This document shows positions 1-5,914 of a DNA stretch of 8,196 nucleotides, one piece after another (positions within the stretch are counted from its first letter, which is position 1; every line of letters begins with the position of its first letter). The stretch covers positions 1-8,196 of the forward strand of contig JALTEL010000297.1 in the NCBI GenBank assembly GCA_027073945.1. The letters are read 5' to 3'. A program made the translations under genes and the position numbers. This stretch comes from Caldifarciminota bacterium (GTDB lineage: Bacteria > WOR-3 > Hydrothermia > UBA1063 > CAJXJZ01). The notes below the pieces were generated by a model. That model was given only the letters and a program-made list of their open reading frames with translations, did not search any database and was not told the origin of the DNA.

Positions 1-18
1 ATATGAAGAAGAAAGGAC

Positions 19-34
19 TTAAGTGGTTAAGTTT
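19..34 (+). repeat. Dispersed repeat, copy 1 (core TTAAGTGGTTAAGTTT)
   Basis: The 16-bp core is identical to 1507-1522 in direct orientation and to the reverse complement of 2833-2848. Copies 1 and 2 flank the first ATPase gene as direct repeats. Confidence 0.8.
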
Positions 35-71
35 TAGGTTGTTAAGTTGAAGGAGAATATTTTTGTCTTAA

Positions 72-194
72 CGGTCAGGATATACCGCCTCTCAGATTGG
101 ATTGATAGATAAAGATGTCCAATATAAACTGGTCTTAGAACTGAAAGAGCTTTCTTCAATGCTCCAATCACCCGCAAGATCGCTTAAAACTTAA
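72..194 (+). pseudogene. C-terminal remnant of a four-helix-bundle (S23-like) protein
   Basis: Reading from codon 72 to the TAA at 192-194 gives about 40 residues, with segments IGLIDKDVQYKLVLELKE and SSMLQSPARSLKT. This resembles the last two helices of the four-helix-bundle family and lines up almost without gaps with the C-terminus of the intact member at 7042-7440 (YITPEQFEEIYDQAQK and GLIKYLRT). An in-frame stop at 69-71 cuts it off upstream and no start codon with a ribosome binding site precedes it, so only the tail survives. The segment is too short for certainty, and similarity to the family rests on pattern and spacing rather than a search. Confidence 0.5.
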
Positions 195-304
195 TAACAT
201 AACACTTGAAACTTCTTAGAACTTTACGCTTCACGAAATACAAACCTGCCCATTGAATAGGTGTTATACTTGAAAATTAGAAACTATATTGCTAATATTC
301 CATA
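195..304. other. Upstream spacer of the first ATPase gene
   Basis: AT-rich spacer with TTGAAA- and AACTT-like repeat motifs. A weak possible promoter is TTGAAA at 270-275, then 17 bp, then TAATAT at 293-298. This would start transcription almost at the ATG at 305 and give a leaderless message. No purine-rich ribosome binding site lies before the ATG, which agrees with that reading but does not prove it. Confidence 0.3.
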
Positions 305-1483
305 ATGATTGAGCGTTTTGCCACGAAAAAGATTCTTCGCCTTGGCCAACAATTCCCAGCGGTTTTGATTCTTGGCGCAAGGCAGTGTGGGAAAACAACA
401 CTGGCGCACCATTTTCTTAGGGGAGAATATTTCGACCTTGAAAAGCCTTCAGACCAACAGGTTTTTGCGCATGACGTGGAGTACGCCCTCCGGAGGTTTG
501 ATTCTCCCCTGATCCTTGATGAAGCCCAAGCCTTGCCGGAACTTTTTCCTGTTTTGCGGGCATTAATCGATGAGCTAAGATACAAAAAGGGAAGATATTA
601 TTTGCTTGGATCTGTCAATCCGGCTTTGATAAGGCAAATTTCTGAAAGTCTCGCCGGGAGGGTAGGGATATGTGAATTGACGCCGTTTCTGTATTCCGAG
701 TTGATGAAAAGAAGTGATATATCCCTTGAAACGTATTGGCTTAGAGGAGGATTCCCGGATGCCGTTTTGAGTGGAAATGCCATAGAATGGCAAACCTGGC
801 AAGAAAATTATATCAGGACGTTTGTCGAGAGGGACATTGCTAAGTTTCGTCTGAAAATGTCTACAATTCAGATCAGGCAATTTTTGGGGGTTCTGGCTCA
901 TTATCATGGGAATTTATTCAATGCCTCGGAGATTTCAAAGAGTTTTGGGATTTCCTATCACACAGTCAAAGCATATCTGGATTTGCTGGAGGGACATTTT
1001 CTCGTTCGTCGGCTGCAACCATTTCACATCAATATCAAAAAGCGGCTTGTAAAATCCCCTAAGCTCTACATCAGAGATTCTGGAATCCTGCATTATCTGT
1101 TGGGGATATCTTCAGAAAGAATGCTTTTGGAAAATCCAAAAAGGGGTAGCAGCTTTGAAGGATTGATGATTGAACAAATCATAACACTTGAGAATTTGCG
1201 GCAAGAAGGATCCCGCTTTTACTTTTACAGAACCCATGCCGGGGCGGAAATTGATCTGATTATCGAGAGAGGCCAGGCAAGAACAGGGTTCGAATTCAAA
1301 AGCGCGGTTTCTGTTTCAAAGAATGATTGGAGAAATTTAAAAGAAGCTGTGGCTCAGGGTTTCATCAATGAGGGAATTGTATGTTATTTGGGAGAACACA
1401 GCTATGATGTAGCACAAAACATCTCCATCATCCCGGCAAAAGAAGTTTTTAAAATATTGGCAGAGAATGACATAAGGTCATAG
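305..1483 (+). CDS. AAA ATPase with DUF4143 C-terminal domain
   Basis: The 392-residue product is full length for the AAA_14 plus DUF4143 family. The Walker A motif GARQCGKT is at residues 24-31 and Walker B LILDE at 69-73, followed by a sensor-like YLLGSVNP near 98-105. A winged-helix-like middle segment follows (NASEISKSFGISYHTVKAYL). The C-terminal part carries AEIDLII (D317) and EFK (E330, K332), the spacing of a PD-(D/E)XK nuclease-like fold, as known for DUF4143. The biological role of these ATPases is not settled; they are soluble, and stand-alone genes are typical. The ATG at 305 is chosen because the P-loop follows at the usual distance, although no ribosome binding site is visible. 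It is divergent from the second family member at 3433-4689, so the two are not a recent tandem duplication. Confidence 0.93.
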   Translation: MIERFATKKILRLGQQFPAVLILGARQCGKTTLAHHFLRGEYFDLEKPSDQQVFAHDVEYALRRFDSPLILDEAQALPELFPVLRALIDELRYKKGRYYLLGSVNPALIRQISESLAGRVGICELTPFLYSELMKRSDISLETYWLRGGFPDAVLSGNAIEWQTWQENYIRTFVERDIAKFRLKMSTIQIRQFLGVLAHYHGNLFNASEISKSFGISYHTVKAYLDLLEGHFLVRRLQPFHINIKKRLVKSPKLYIRDSGILHYLLGISSERMLLENPKRGSSFEGLMIEQIITLENLRQEGSRFYFYRTHAGAEIDLIIERGQARTGFEFKSAVSVSKNDWRNLKEAVAQGFINEGIVCYLGEHSYDVAQNISIIPAKEVFKILAENDIRS

Positions 1484-1501
1484 TAAATCGTAATGTGTGA
1501 G

Positions 1502-1522
1502 AAGTTTTAAGTGGTTAAGTTT
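1502..1522 (+). repeat. Dispersed repeat, copy 2: left arm of a 21-bp inverted repeat
   Basis: The 21 bases here are the exact reverse complement of 2833-2853. The two arms enclose vapB, vapC and the small gene pair. The core TTAAGTGGTTAAGTTT also occurs at 19-34. Confidence 0.9.
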
Positions 1523-1555
1523 CGTAACTTGAAAGAATAGAAGTTTTTTACCTCC

Positions 1556-1602
1556 TTGACCCTCAACAATTACAGGTGTATGATAATACACATAAGGAGG
1601 TG
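1556..1602 (+). promoter_or_regulatory. vapBC promoter, operator and ribosome binding site
   Basis: A sigma70-type promoter is visible: TTGACC at 1556-1561, 17 bp, TATGAT at 1579-1584. An inverted repeat GTGTAT-GATA-ATACAC (1576-1591) covers the -10 box, as expected for an operator bound by the VapB antitoxin or VapBC complex. A near-perfect Shine-Dalgarno AAGGAGGTG (1594-1602) lies 8 bases before the vapB ATG. Autoregulation is inferred from the family and the position of the palindrome. Confidence 0.8.
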
Positions 1603-1610
1603 TACAGATT

Positions 1611-1811
1611 ATGAGGACCAATGTTGTTCTGGACGATAAAATTATTGAAGAAGCTATGAAAGTAAGTGGTGCTAAGACAAAAAAAGAGGTTATCTCAAAG
1701 GCTCTTAAAGAGTTTGTGGAAACTCGCAAGCGATTAAACTTGTTGGATTTGGAAGGTAAAATAACCTTTAGCAAGGGTTACGATTATAAAAAGCTACGTC
1801 AAGAGAAATGA
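1611..1811 (+). CDS. vapB: VapB-family antitoxin
   Basis: The 66-residue protein matches the VapB_antitoxin pattern. The N-terminus MRTNVVLDDKIIEEAMKVSG is the DNA-binding ribbon-helix part, followed by AKTKKEVISKALKEFVE. A flexible tail (LLDLEGKITFSKGYDYKKL) is of the kind that wraps around the VapC active site. It should neutralise VapC and repress its own promoter by binding the palindrome at 1576-1591. The start is fixed by the strong ribosome binding site 8 bases upstream. The stop codon overlaps the vapC start in an ATGA (1808-1811), indicating translational coupling and keeping antitoxin output tied to toxin output. Confidence 0.93.
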   Translation: MRTNVVLDDKIIEEAMKVSGAKTKKEVISKALKEFVETRKRLNLLDLEGKITFSKGYDYKKLRQEK

Positions 1812-2215
1812 TACTTGTTGATACATCGGTTCTGATAGATTTTTTCAGGGGTAACAAGAATGATGTAGTAGATGTTTTCCGTTTAATTCTCCATGACGGA
1901 TTTCCTTTTGGAATTACATCCGTGATTTTTCAAGAGGTTTTACAAGGCGCTAAGGATGAGGAAGAATTTTCAGTCCTGCAAAAATATCTTTCGACCCAAC
2001 GTTTTTACCACCCCCTTGACCCTGTCTCAACATATCAAAACGCTGCGCGAATTTATTTTGATTGCAGAAAAAAAGGAATAACGGTACGCAGCACAATTGA
2101 TTGCTTGATTGCCCAAATAGCTCTCGAGAATAATCTTTATCTTCTTTACAATGACAGAGATTTTGATGCGATAGCTACTGTTACCAACCTCAAAATCTTC
2201 AGAGGATTTAACTGA
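1808..2215 (+). CDS. vapC: VapC toxin, PIN-domain ribonuclease
   Basis: This 135-residue PIN-domain protein has the expected acidic metal-binding residues: D5 in MILVDTSVLIDF, E43 in IFQEVLQGA, D98 in RSTIDCLIAQIA, and D116/D118 in YNDRDFDAIA. Family members are Mg2+-dependent endoribonucleases that cut tRNA or rRNA and arrest growth until neutralised by VapB. Length and motif order are complete, so the toxin looks functional. It begins in the ATGA overlap with vapB and has no ribosome binding site of its own, so it is probably translated by coupling. The RNA target cannot be read from sequence. Confidence 0.94.
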   Translation: MILVDTSVLIDFFRGNKNDVVDVFRLILHDGFPFGITSVIFQEVLQGAKDEEEFSVLQKYLSTQRFYHPLDPVSTYQNAARIYFDCRKKGITVRSTIDCLIAQIALENNLYLLYNDRDFDAIATVTNLKIFRGFN

Positions 2216-2298
2216 ATTCATCGTTTTGTTGGCCAACCCAATCAACGAGATCAACTTTCTTTCCTACTTTACGGGAATAAAGATCGGGATAAATTCCA

Positions 2299-2532
2299 TT
2301 GTACTTTGAGATCATAGGAGAGATTAAAGAGATTGAAGTGATAGCTGTTGGTGGAAGAATACGTGAAATTATGAGACTTCGTAAACAGCATGGCTTTGGG
2401 AGATGGAGAAAGCTTAAAGGGGTTGCGAAAATACGCCTTCAGAGTGGAAGTATTCGTTTGGCGGAGTTGCACTGGTATGAAGCCCATGGTATAGGTAAAA
2501 GGAACTTTAAAATAAAACGATTCTTGGATTGA
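2299..2532 (+). CDS. Small basic conserved-type protein, first gene of an uncharacterised pair
   Basis: The protein has 77 residues if it starts at TTG 2299. An in-frame stop at 2290-2292 excludes longer forms, and GTG at 2338 (64 residues) is the main alternative. It is rich in Arg and Lys (IREIMRLRKQHGFGRWRKLK) and has a conserved-looking block, RLAELHWYEAHGIGKRNFKI. The pattern recalls small hypothetical proteins seen next to an acidic partner in cyanobacteria and environmental bacteria, but I cannot assign a domain name. It lies 83 bp after vapC and 7 bp before the next gene, so the two probably form an operon. A role in RNA or DNA binding is suggested only by its charge. It could be a toxin-antitoxin-like pair, which is inference. 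Confidence 0.75.
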   Translation: MYFEIIGEIKEIEVIAVGGRIREIMRLRKQHGFGRWRKLKGVAKIRLQSGSIRLAELHWYEAHGIGKRNFKIKRFLD

Positions 2533-2539
2533 ATTCATC

Positions 2540-2770
2540 ATGGAAAAGGAAAAAGAACGATATCTTTTTGCTCTGTGCCTTCAAGATAAAGATTGTGAGG
2601 ATTTAGAAAAGCGGAAAATCTATCGTGTGCTTCCTGATGATGAGGCAAAAAAAGAAGGATATTTAAGGGTTATTGACGATTCTGGAGAAGATTACCTTTA
2701 TCCTGAATCCTATTTTGTTCTTATCAAGCTTCCTCGTAGGGCTAAAAAGGTAATCCAACAGATCCTTTGA
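2540..2770 (+). CDS. Small acidic conserved-type protein, second gene of an uncharacterised pair
   Basis: The 76-residue product begins at the first ATG after the preceding stop. It shows FALCLQDKDCEDLEKRKIY, then RVLPDDEAKKEGYLRVIDDS and GEDYLYPESYFVLIKLP. Acidic residues dominate the first two thirds and a short basic tail (RRAKKVIQQIL) ends it. The layout suggests a compact beta-rich domain, but I do not recognise a named family. The short gap from the basic upstream protein and the opposite charge suggest the two products may bind each other. The gene is not membrane associated and shows no signal peptide. Confidence 0.75.
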   Translation: MEKEKERYLFALCLQDKDCEDLEKRKIYRVLPDDEAKKEGYLRVIDDSGEDYLYPESYFVLIKLPRRAKKVIQQIL

Positions 2771-2832
2771 ACCTCGCTTATTAATTGCTATCCGAACCCA
2801 ATTAGAAAATAACAATTCTTTGCCTTAACCTC

Positions 2833-2853
2833 AAACTTAACCACTTAAAACTT
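2833..2853 (-). repeat. Dispersed repeat, copy 3: right arm of the 21-bp inverted repeat
   Basis: This is the exact reverse complement of 1502-1522. It closes a segment of about 1.35 kb holding the VapBC genes and the small pair. Confidence 0.9.
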
Positions 2854-2949
2854 AAGTGAAAAGTGAAAGGTTTACCCTGTGAAATGCCACGAGGTGGTAA
2901 GCCAAAGGTTTATCCAGTTAAATTGCGTCAGCACTCATTTAACAGGGAC

Positions 2950-2969
2950 GGATTTCACGGGGGTGAAAG
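2950..2969 (+). repeat. 20-bp direct repeat with internal hairpin, copy 1
   Basis: GGATTTCACGGGGGTGAAAG is found here and again, identically, at 3244-3263. Each copy can form a stem TTTCAC/GTGAAA with a GGGG loop (2953-2968 here). Neither is followed by a T run, so these are dispersed repeats rather than terminators. Confidence 0.85.
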
Positions 2970-3152
2970 ACTAAAAGCAAAGGGCAAAACATAAAAACAA
3001 TGTTTCACGCCACGTCGGACCTATTGACAAGCCTTCTCATGGAAGCCCGCAAAGAAAAACCTAAAGAAAATGTTATTTATCATAAATGATAAAAAAAAGA
3101 CATAGAATGGAATCATTTATTGATGGTGTTAATTATCTTTATATTTTAATAT

Positions 3153-3176
3153 CTTGGCGTCTTTGCGCCTTTGCGT
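3153..3176 (+). repeat. 8-bp periodic minisatellite (CTTTGCGY-type)
   Basis: Three consecutive 8-mers: CTTGGCGT, CTTTGCGC, CTTTGCGT. Similar CTTTGCGCC-type stretches are scattered between genes in many environmental bacterial genomes; no function is known to me. Confidence 0.7.
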
Positions 3177-3243
3177 GAGGCTGGTGTTTGATCTTTATCG
3201 TCTTTGTCTGCCCCGAGGAATTCTTGATAATGAAGAACGAAGT

Positions 3244-3263
3244 GGATTTCACGGGGGTGAAAG
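3244..3263 (+). repeat. 20-bp direct repeat with internal hairpin, copy 2
   Basis: Identical to 2950-2969, 294 bp downstream of it, with the same TTTCAC/GTGAAA stem. Confidence 0.85.
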
Positions 3264-3281
3264 GGTTCATTTCATTGTTCG

Positions 3282-3363
3282 GTTTGTTCCGTAAAACAGG
3301 CCAACAAAACAAACGAGATGAAACGAGATAAACCAGATAAACGGAACAAACGAGACAAACGAA
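3282..3363. repeat. Inverted pair plus degenerate 9-bp tandem array (ACAAACGAG-type)
   Basis: GTTTGTTCCGT at 3282-3292 is the reverse complement of ACGGAACAAAC at 3341-3351. From 3309 to 3363 the sequence is a degenerate 9-bp array with units such as ACAAACGAG, ATAAACCAG, ATAAACGGA and ACAAACGAA. It is the same repeat family as the array at 7402-7533 and, on the other strand, the stretches at 4759-4812 and 6951-7004. Confidence 0.8.
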
Positions 3364-3381
3364 AACATACTAAATTTGCAC

Positions 3382-3418
3382 TATAATATTATACAAATAA
3401 CAAGATATTTTGTATAGT
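3382..3418 (+). promoter_or_regulatory. AT-rich upstream region of the second ATPase gene with an operator-like inverted repeat
   Basis: A TATAAT is present at 3382-3387 but has no good -35 box at 17 bp. TATACAA (3390-3396) and TTGTATA (3410-3416) form a 7-bp inverted repeat with a 13-bp spacer, nested beside outer arms ACTATA (3380-3385) and TATAGT (3413-3418). The position just before the gene suggests a control site, but the factor is unknown and AT-rich DNA produces such repeats by chance. Confidence 0.35.
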
Positions 3419-3432
3419 AGGCTCATTATAAT

Positions 3433-4689
3433 TTGGATAAGGACCTGAACTTGGAATTTATTAAAAGAAAAGCACTTCAATTTATCAGCACTTTTTTAGA
3501 ATATCGAGAAGCTGTCATTATCTATGGCGCGAGGCAGGTTGGGAAAACCACGCTCATGAAAATGCTTATGAACCAGTTGCGAACTCGAGGGGTTACGGAT
3601 AACGCGATTTTATATCTCGACCTTGAAGATCTGGAGTTGCTTGAAATATGCAATCAGGGTGTTGATGTGTTGATCGGATACGTAAACGGGAGAACTTCAC
3701 ACAAGGGAAAAATTTACCTGTTTATCGATGAGGTTCAATACCTTGAAAACGCGTCAAGTTTTTTGAAACTGATGGTGGATAATCATTCTGAGCGATTCAA
3801 ACTTATTGTTTCCGGCTCTTCCGTCCTCGGATTAAAGTCCAGGATGAAAAGGTCTCTTGTTGGAAGGGTCGTGTCCTTTGAGCTATTCGGCCTGGATTTT
3901 GAGGAATATCTTTGGTTTCGTGGAAAGTCGTTCAATTTGAACCATGCCAATGATAAAAAGACACATAGTGAAATCCTATTACTTTTTGAGGAATTTCTTA
4001 TCCATGGCGGATACCCGAGGGTCGCCTTGATCCCTGATGCCCGAAGCAAAAAATACTACTTAAAAGAGTTGATTCAAACCTATATTAAAAGGGATATAAG
4101 AGATATCGGCAAGATACGGAACATTATGAAATTCAATAACTTTTTAAGAATCCTGGGAGACCGGGCCGGATGCCTGCTGAATGTTGACAACCTCTCGGTC
4201 AGCGTGGGACTCGCGCGGGATACCGTTTATGATTACCTGACTTTGTTAGAAGGCACCTACATTTTACGGAGATTGTCGCCTTTTCACGGGAATTTGAAAA
4301 ATGAATTGACCAAAATGCCTAAAATATATTTTGAAGATGGTGGCGTCTTAAATTACTTGAAATACGGTGATATTGTGGAAAAGGTTTCGGGGGATACCCT
4401 TGAAAATGGTGTTTTTGCCGAATTGAGGAAAACAGTCGGATTGGAAAAATTGCGATACTGGCGGACCCAGTCGAAGCGGGAAGTTGATTTTGTGGTGGAG
4501 AACAAGGGACGTTTCTATGCCTTCGAGGTTAAACAAGTCTTTACGGGGCAGAGATTAAGCGGATTGGAGTATTTTCTAAAAAAGTATCCTGATTCCAGGG
4601 GATTTGTCGTGACCCTGGAAAACAAGGCAAAATCATCCAGAATTCCTATCCTCTATCCTTGGGAGATTGGAAAAGTGATAAGGGATTAA
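3433..4689 (+). CDS. Second AAA ATPase with DUF4143 C-terminal domain
   Basis: The 418-residue product belongs to the same broad family as the gene at 305-1483. Walker A GARQVGKT is at residues 32-39, Walker B LFIDE at 96-100, and a sensor-like LIVSGSSV at about 124-131. The winged-helix-like middle part reads VGLARDTVYDYLTLLEGTY. The nuclease-like tail has REVDFVV (D352) and AFEVK (E365, K367). The TTG at 3433 is the most upstream plausible start, since an in-frame stop lies at 3418-3420 and the first in-frame ATG falls after the P-loop. No ribosome binding site is evident. Codons from Q373 to near the end are duplicated exactly at 6815-6936. Its cellular role is unknown; a nuclease or defence-like role is speculative. 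Confidence 0.92.
   Translation: MDKDLNLEFIKRKALQFISTFLEYREAVIIYGARQVGKTTLMKMLMNQLRTRGVTDNAILYLDLEDLELLEICNQGVDVLIGYVNGRTSHKGKIYLFIDEVQYLENASSFLKLMVDNHSERFKLIVSGSSVLGLKSRMKRSLVGRVVSFELFGLDFEEYLWFRGKSFNLNHANDKKTHSEILLLFEEFLIHGGYPRVALIPDARSKKYYLKELIQTYIKRDIRDIGKIRNIMKFNNFLRILGDRAGCLLNVDNLSVSVGLARDTVYDYLTLLEGTYILRRLSPFHGNLKNELTKMPKIYFEDGGVLNYLKYGDIVEKVSGDTLENGVFAELRKTVGLEKLRYWRTQSKREVDFVVENKGRFYAFEVKQVFTGQRLSGLEYFLKKYPDSRGFVVTLENKAKSSRIPILYPWEIGKVIRD
4549..4670 (+). repeat. 122-bp exact duplication, copy inside the second ATPase gene
   Basis: These bases, codons Q373 to about G413 of the ATPase, are identical to 6815-6936 over all 122 positions. Identity then breaks at one base (A4671 against G6937), resumes for GTGAT-ending sequence, and jumps by 74 bp into the 9-bp repeats at 4759-4812. 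Confidence 0.97.
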
Positions 4690-4758
4690 ATCCGTGTTGA
4701 TTGAAAAACGGCCGTGATCACAAACACGCCGAACGCACGAGTTTGGATGTGATATAGC

Positions 4759-4812
4759 TTCGTTAATTTCGTTTGTTAGGTTTCTTCCGTTTCTCTCGTT
4801 GATTTTGTTGAT
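4759..4812 (+). repeat. 9-bp periodic minisatellite (TTCGTTTGT-type), copy A
   Basis: Six consecutive 9-mers: TTCGTTAAT, TTCGTTTGT, TAGGTTTCT, TCCGTTTCT, CTCGTTGAT, TTTGTTGAT. They match the six 9-mers at 6951-7004 unit by unit with a few substitutions. The reverse complement belongs to the CAAACGAGA family at 7402-7533. Confidence 0.85.
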
Positions 4813-4816
4813 CGCG

Positions 4817-4838
4817 GATTCAACTCGTAAGTGCAACA
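4817..4838. mobile_element. Possible IS30-family terminal remnant
   Basis: GATTCAACT (4817-4825) followed by GTAAGTGCAAC (4827-4837) resembles the outer ends of IS30-family insertion sequences as I recall them. No transposase coding sequence and no second end are visible nearby, so at most this is a solo end. It was judged by eye. Confidence 0.25.
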
Positions 4839-5073
4839 GGTGCTGGTGAAGGGAGGCAAGCTGTGATAGGGATCATAGCAGACTTTCACCCATCAAGAAA
4901 AAGGAATAAGAAAAGAATCATGTCAATCCCTGGCCCAGCCCGCTGTATGCCCCATGTTTCTTTTAAAGCGCATCAAGATATGAAACCCCAAAGGCTTATC
5001 TAAGGAATGGCGCACCAGGGCAGGCCTGTAAATCCCGTCAAAAAATAAAAACTATCTTGACATTTCAAAGAAG

Positions 5074-5107
5074 ATGTATTACACGTAATACATGCATTTC
5101 GTATAAT
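5074..5107 (+). promoter_or_regulatory. Operator and promoter of the RHH antitoxin-RelE operon
   Basis: A perfect 9-bp inverted repeat, ATGTATTAC (5074-5082) and GTAATACAT (5085-5093) with a 2-bp spacer, is typical of operators for ribbon-helix-helix antitoxins. TATAAT at 5102-5107 is a consensus -10 box; 17 bp upstream the -35 position (TTACAC, 5079-5084) falls inside the palindrome, so a bound repressor would block RNA polymerase. TTGACA at 5057-5062 is too far from that -10 (39 bp) to pair with it. Confidence 0.75.
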
Positions 5108-5131
5108 ATCTGATGAATGGGAGAAGAGAAT

Positions 5132-5356
5132 ATGCTTTCTGTAAGGTTACCTAAAAATTTGGAAAATCGATTGGGCAATCTCGCAAAAGCCACAAAAAGG
5201 CCCAAAAGCTTTTATGTCCGGGAGGCCCTTGAACGCTATATAGAGGACATCGAAGACGCCTATCTTGCTGAATCCGCGTATGAATCTTTTCTGAAAAGCG
5301 GAGAAAAAGCTATTCCTATCGAAGAAGTGGAACGGTCTATTGGCCTGGAAGATTGA
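5132..5356 (+). CDS. Ribbon-helix-helix antitoxin (RelB/CopG type)
   Basis: The 74-residue protein starts MLSVRLPKNLENRLGNLAKA, the beta-strand and first helix of a ribbon-helix-helix DNA-binding domain, followed by TKRPKSFYVREALERYIEDI. A C-terminal tail (AYLAESAYESFLKSGEKAIP) would bind the toxin. ATG 5132 is preferred over the in-frame ATG at 5117 because GGGAGAAGAG lies at a proper distance before it and the RHH strand then begins at the N-terminus, as usual. The product should neutralise the RelE-like toxin encoded by the overlapping gene downstream and repress the operon through the palindrome at 5074-5093. Confidence 0.92.
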   Translation: MLSVRLPKNLENRLGNLAKATKRPKSFYVREALERYIEDIEDAYLAESAYESFLKSGEKAIPIEEVERSIGLED

Positions 5357-5600
5357 ATTCACTCCGGCCGCGGCGAAACAGCTTAAAAAAATTGGTCCTG
5401 AAAATGGGCGGCGTATTATCAAGTTTTTACAGGAAAACGTCCGCGCGGACCCTTTTAGACAGGGTAAGGTTCTTAAAGGTGCTTTAAGAGAGTTTTGGCG
5501 GTACAGGATTGGTGATCTCAGGGTGTTGGCTCGTATTGAAAGAGAGAAACTTGTTATCCTTATAGTAAGCGTAGGCCATAGGCGAGATGTTTATCGTTAA
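5340..5600 (+). CDS. relE: RelE/ParE-superfamily toxin
   Basis: The 86-residue protein has the compact RelE/ParE fold signature: WKIEFTPAAAKQLKKI at the N-terminus, LREFWRYRIGDLRVLARI in the middle (R56, R61) and the C-terminal VGHRRDVYR with R81 and Y85. These late basic and aromatic residues are those used by RelE-type enzymes to cut mRNA on the ribosome, so RelE activity is more likely than ParE gyrase inhibition, though sequence alone cannot separate them. It starts with TTG at 5340, overlapping the antitoxin gene by 17 bases, which implies coupled translation and low toxin yield. All family blocks are present, so it appears intact. Confidence 0.92.
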   Translation: MAWKIEFTPAAAKQLKKIGPENGRRIIKFLQENVRADPFRQGKVLKGALREFWRYRIGDLRVLARIEREKLVILIVSVGHRRDVYR

Positions 5601-5603
5601 AGA

Positions 5604-5703
5604 TTAGACAGGATGAACAGAATAGAAAAAAGAAAGAGAAAAAGGAATCATGTCGATCCTGTAAATCCTGTCTAAAGAAAAGAAAGAAAAAGGTAGACAG
5701 GAT
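5604..5703. repeat. Inverted and direct GACAGGAT repeats after the relE-like gene
   Basis: TTAGACAGGAT (5604-5614) and ATCCTGTCTAA (5665-5675) are perfect 11-bp inverted arms around a 50-base purine-rich loop. TAGACAGGAT recurs directly at 5694-5703. The inner ATCCTGTAAATCCTGTC is 9-bp periodic, a minisatellite type common between genes of environmental bacteria. The hairpin could slow transcription, but with a long loop and no T run it is not a classical terminator. Confidence 0.75.
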
Positions 5704-5734
5704 TAACAAGATTGTAGGATTATTTTCAAATTTG

Positions 5735-5764
5735 TTGACGAGGGCCAGATTTTTTTGATAGAAT
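5735..5764 (+). promoter_or_regulatory. Probable promoter of the mntA-hepT operon
   Basis: TTGACG (5735-5740), 18 bp, TAGAAT (5759-5764). This would leave a leader of about 145 bases before the mntA ATG. No riboswitch-like structure was recognised in the leader. Confidence 0.5.
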
Positions 5765-5914
5765 AGACATTGACGGCCACGACGAAGTTTATTGAATCTT
5801 CCCCATACTTTAGCTTTTATCCTACCTGTCCCATAATATTGAACGTTGAACTTTTCCTTTCCCTTGCTTTTCTTTGGATTTAAGAATATTCTTTCAAAAA
5901 ATGGGGACAATAAA

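Larger units (their letters stand above)
2771..3432. other. Repeat-rich intergenic region without a credible gene
   Basis: No coding region can be supported across these 660 bases. They hold several repeat families listed separately: the inverted-repeat arm at 2833-2853, two copies of a hairpin-forming 20-mer, an 8-bp periodic stretch at 3153-3176 and a 9-bp periodic stretch near 3282-3363. There is also an AT-only palindrome, TTTATCAT-AA-ATGATAAA, at 3076-3093, followed by a run of A. It lacks G+C in the stem, so it is a poor terminator. Confidence 0.7.
4690..5056. other. Intergenic region with repeat and possible insertion-sequence remnants
   Basis: No gene is supported. The stretch holds a 9-bp periodic segment (4759-4812), an IS30-end-like sequence (4817-4838) and, near 5023-5039, CCTGTAAATCCCGTC, a degenerate member of the ATCCTGTAAATCCTGTC family seen at 5655-5672. 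AAGAATCATGTCAATCC near 4914-4930 resembles the start of the same repeat at 5645-5659. Confidence 0.6.

Noticed and set aside
3076..3108. Rho-independent terminator at TTTATCAT/ATGATAAA followed by A run
   Set aside because: The stem has almost no G+C. On the plus strand it is followed by A rather than T, and no minus-strand gene ends there.
5057..5062. TTGACA as the -35 box of the RHH-RelE operon
   Set aside because: It is 39 bp from the only good -10 box (5102-5107), far beyond the usual 16-18 bp.
5846..5914. N-terminal extension of mntA from TTG 5846
   Set aside because: The added 23 residues are hydrophobic low-complexity sequence and no ribosome binding site precedes the TTG. ATG 5915 gives the usual MntA length.
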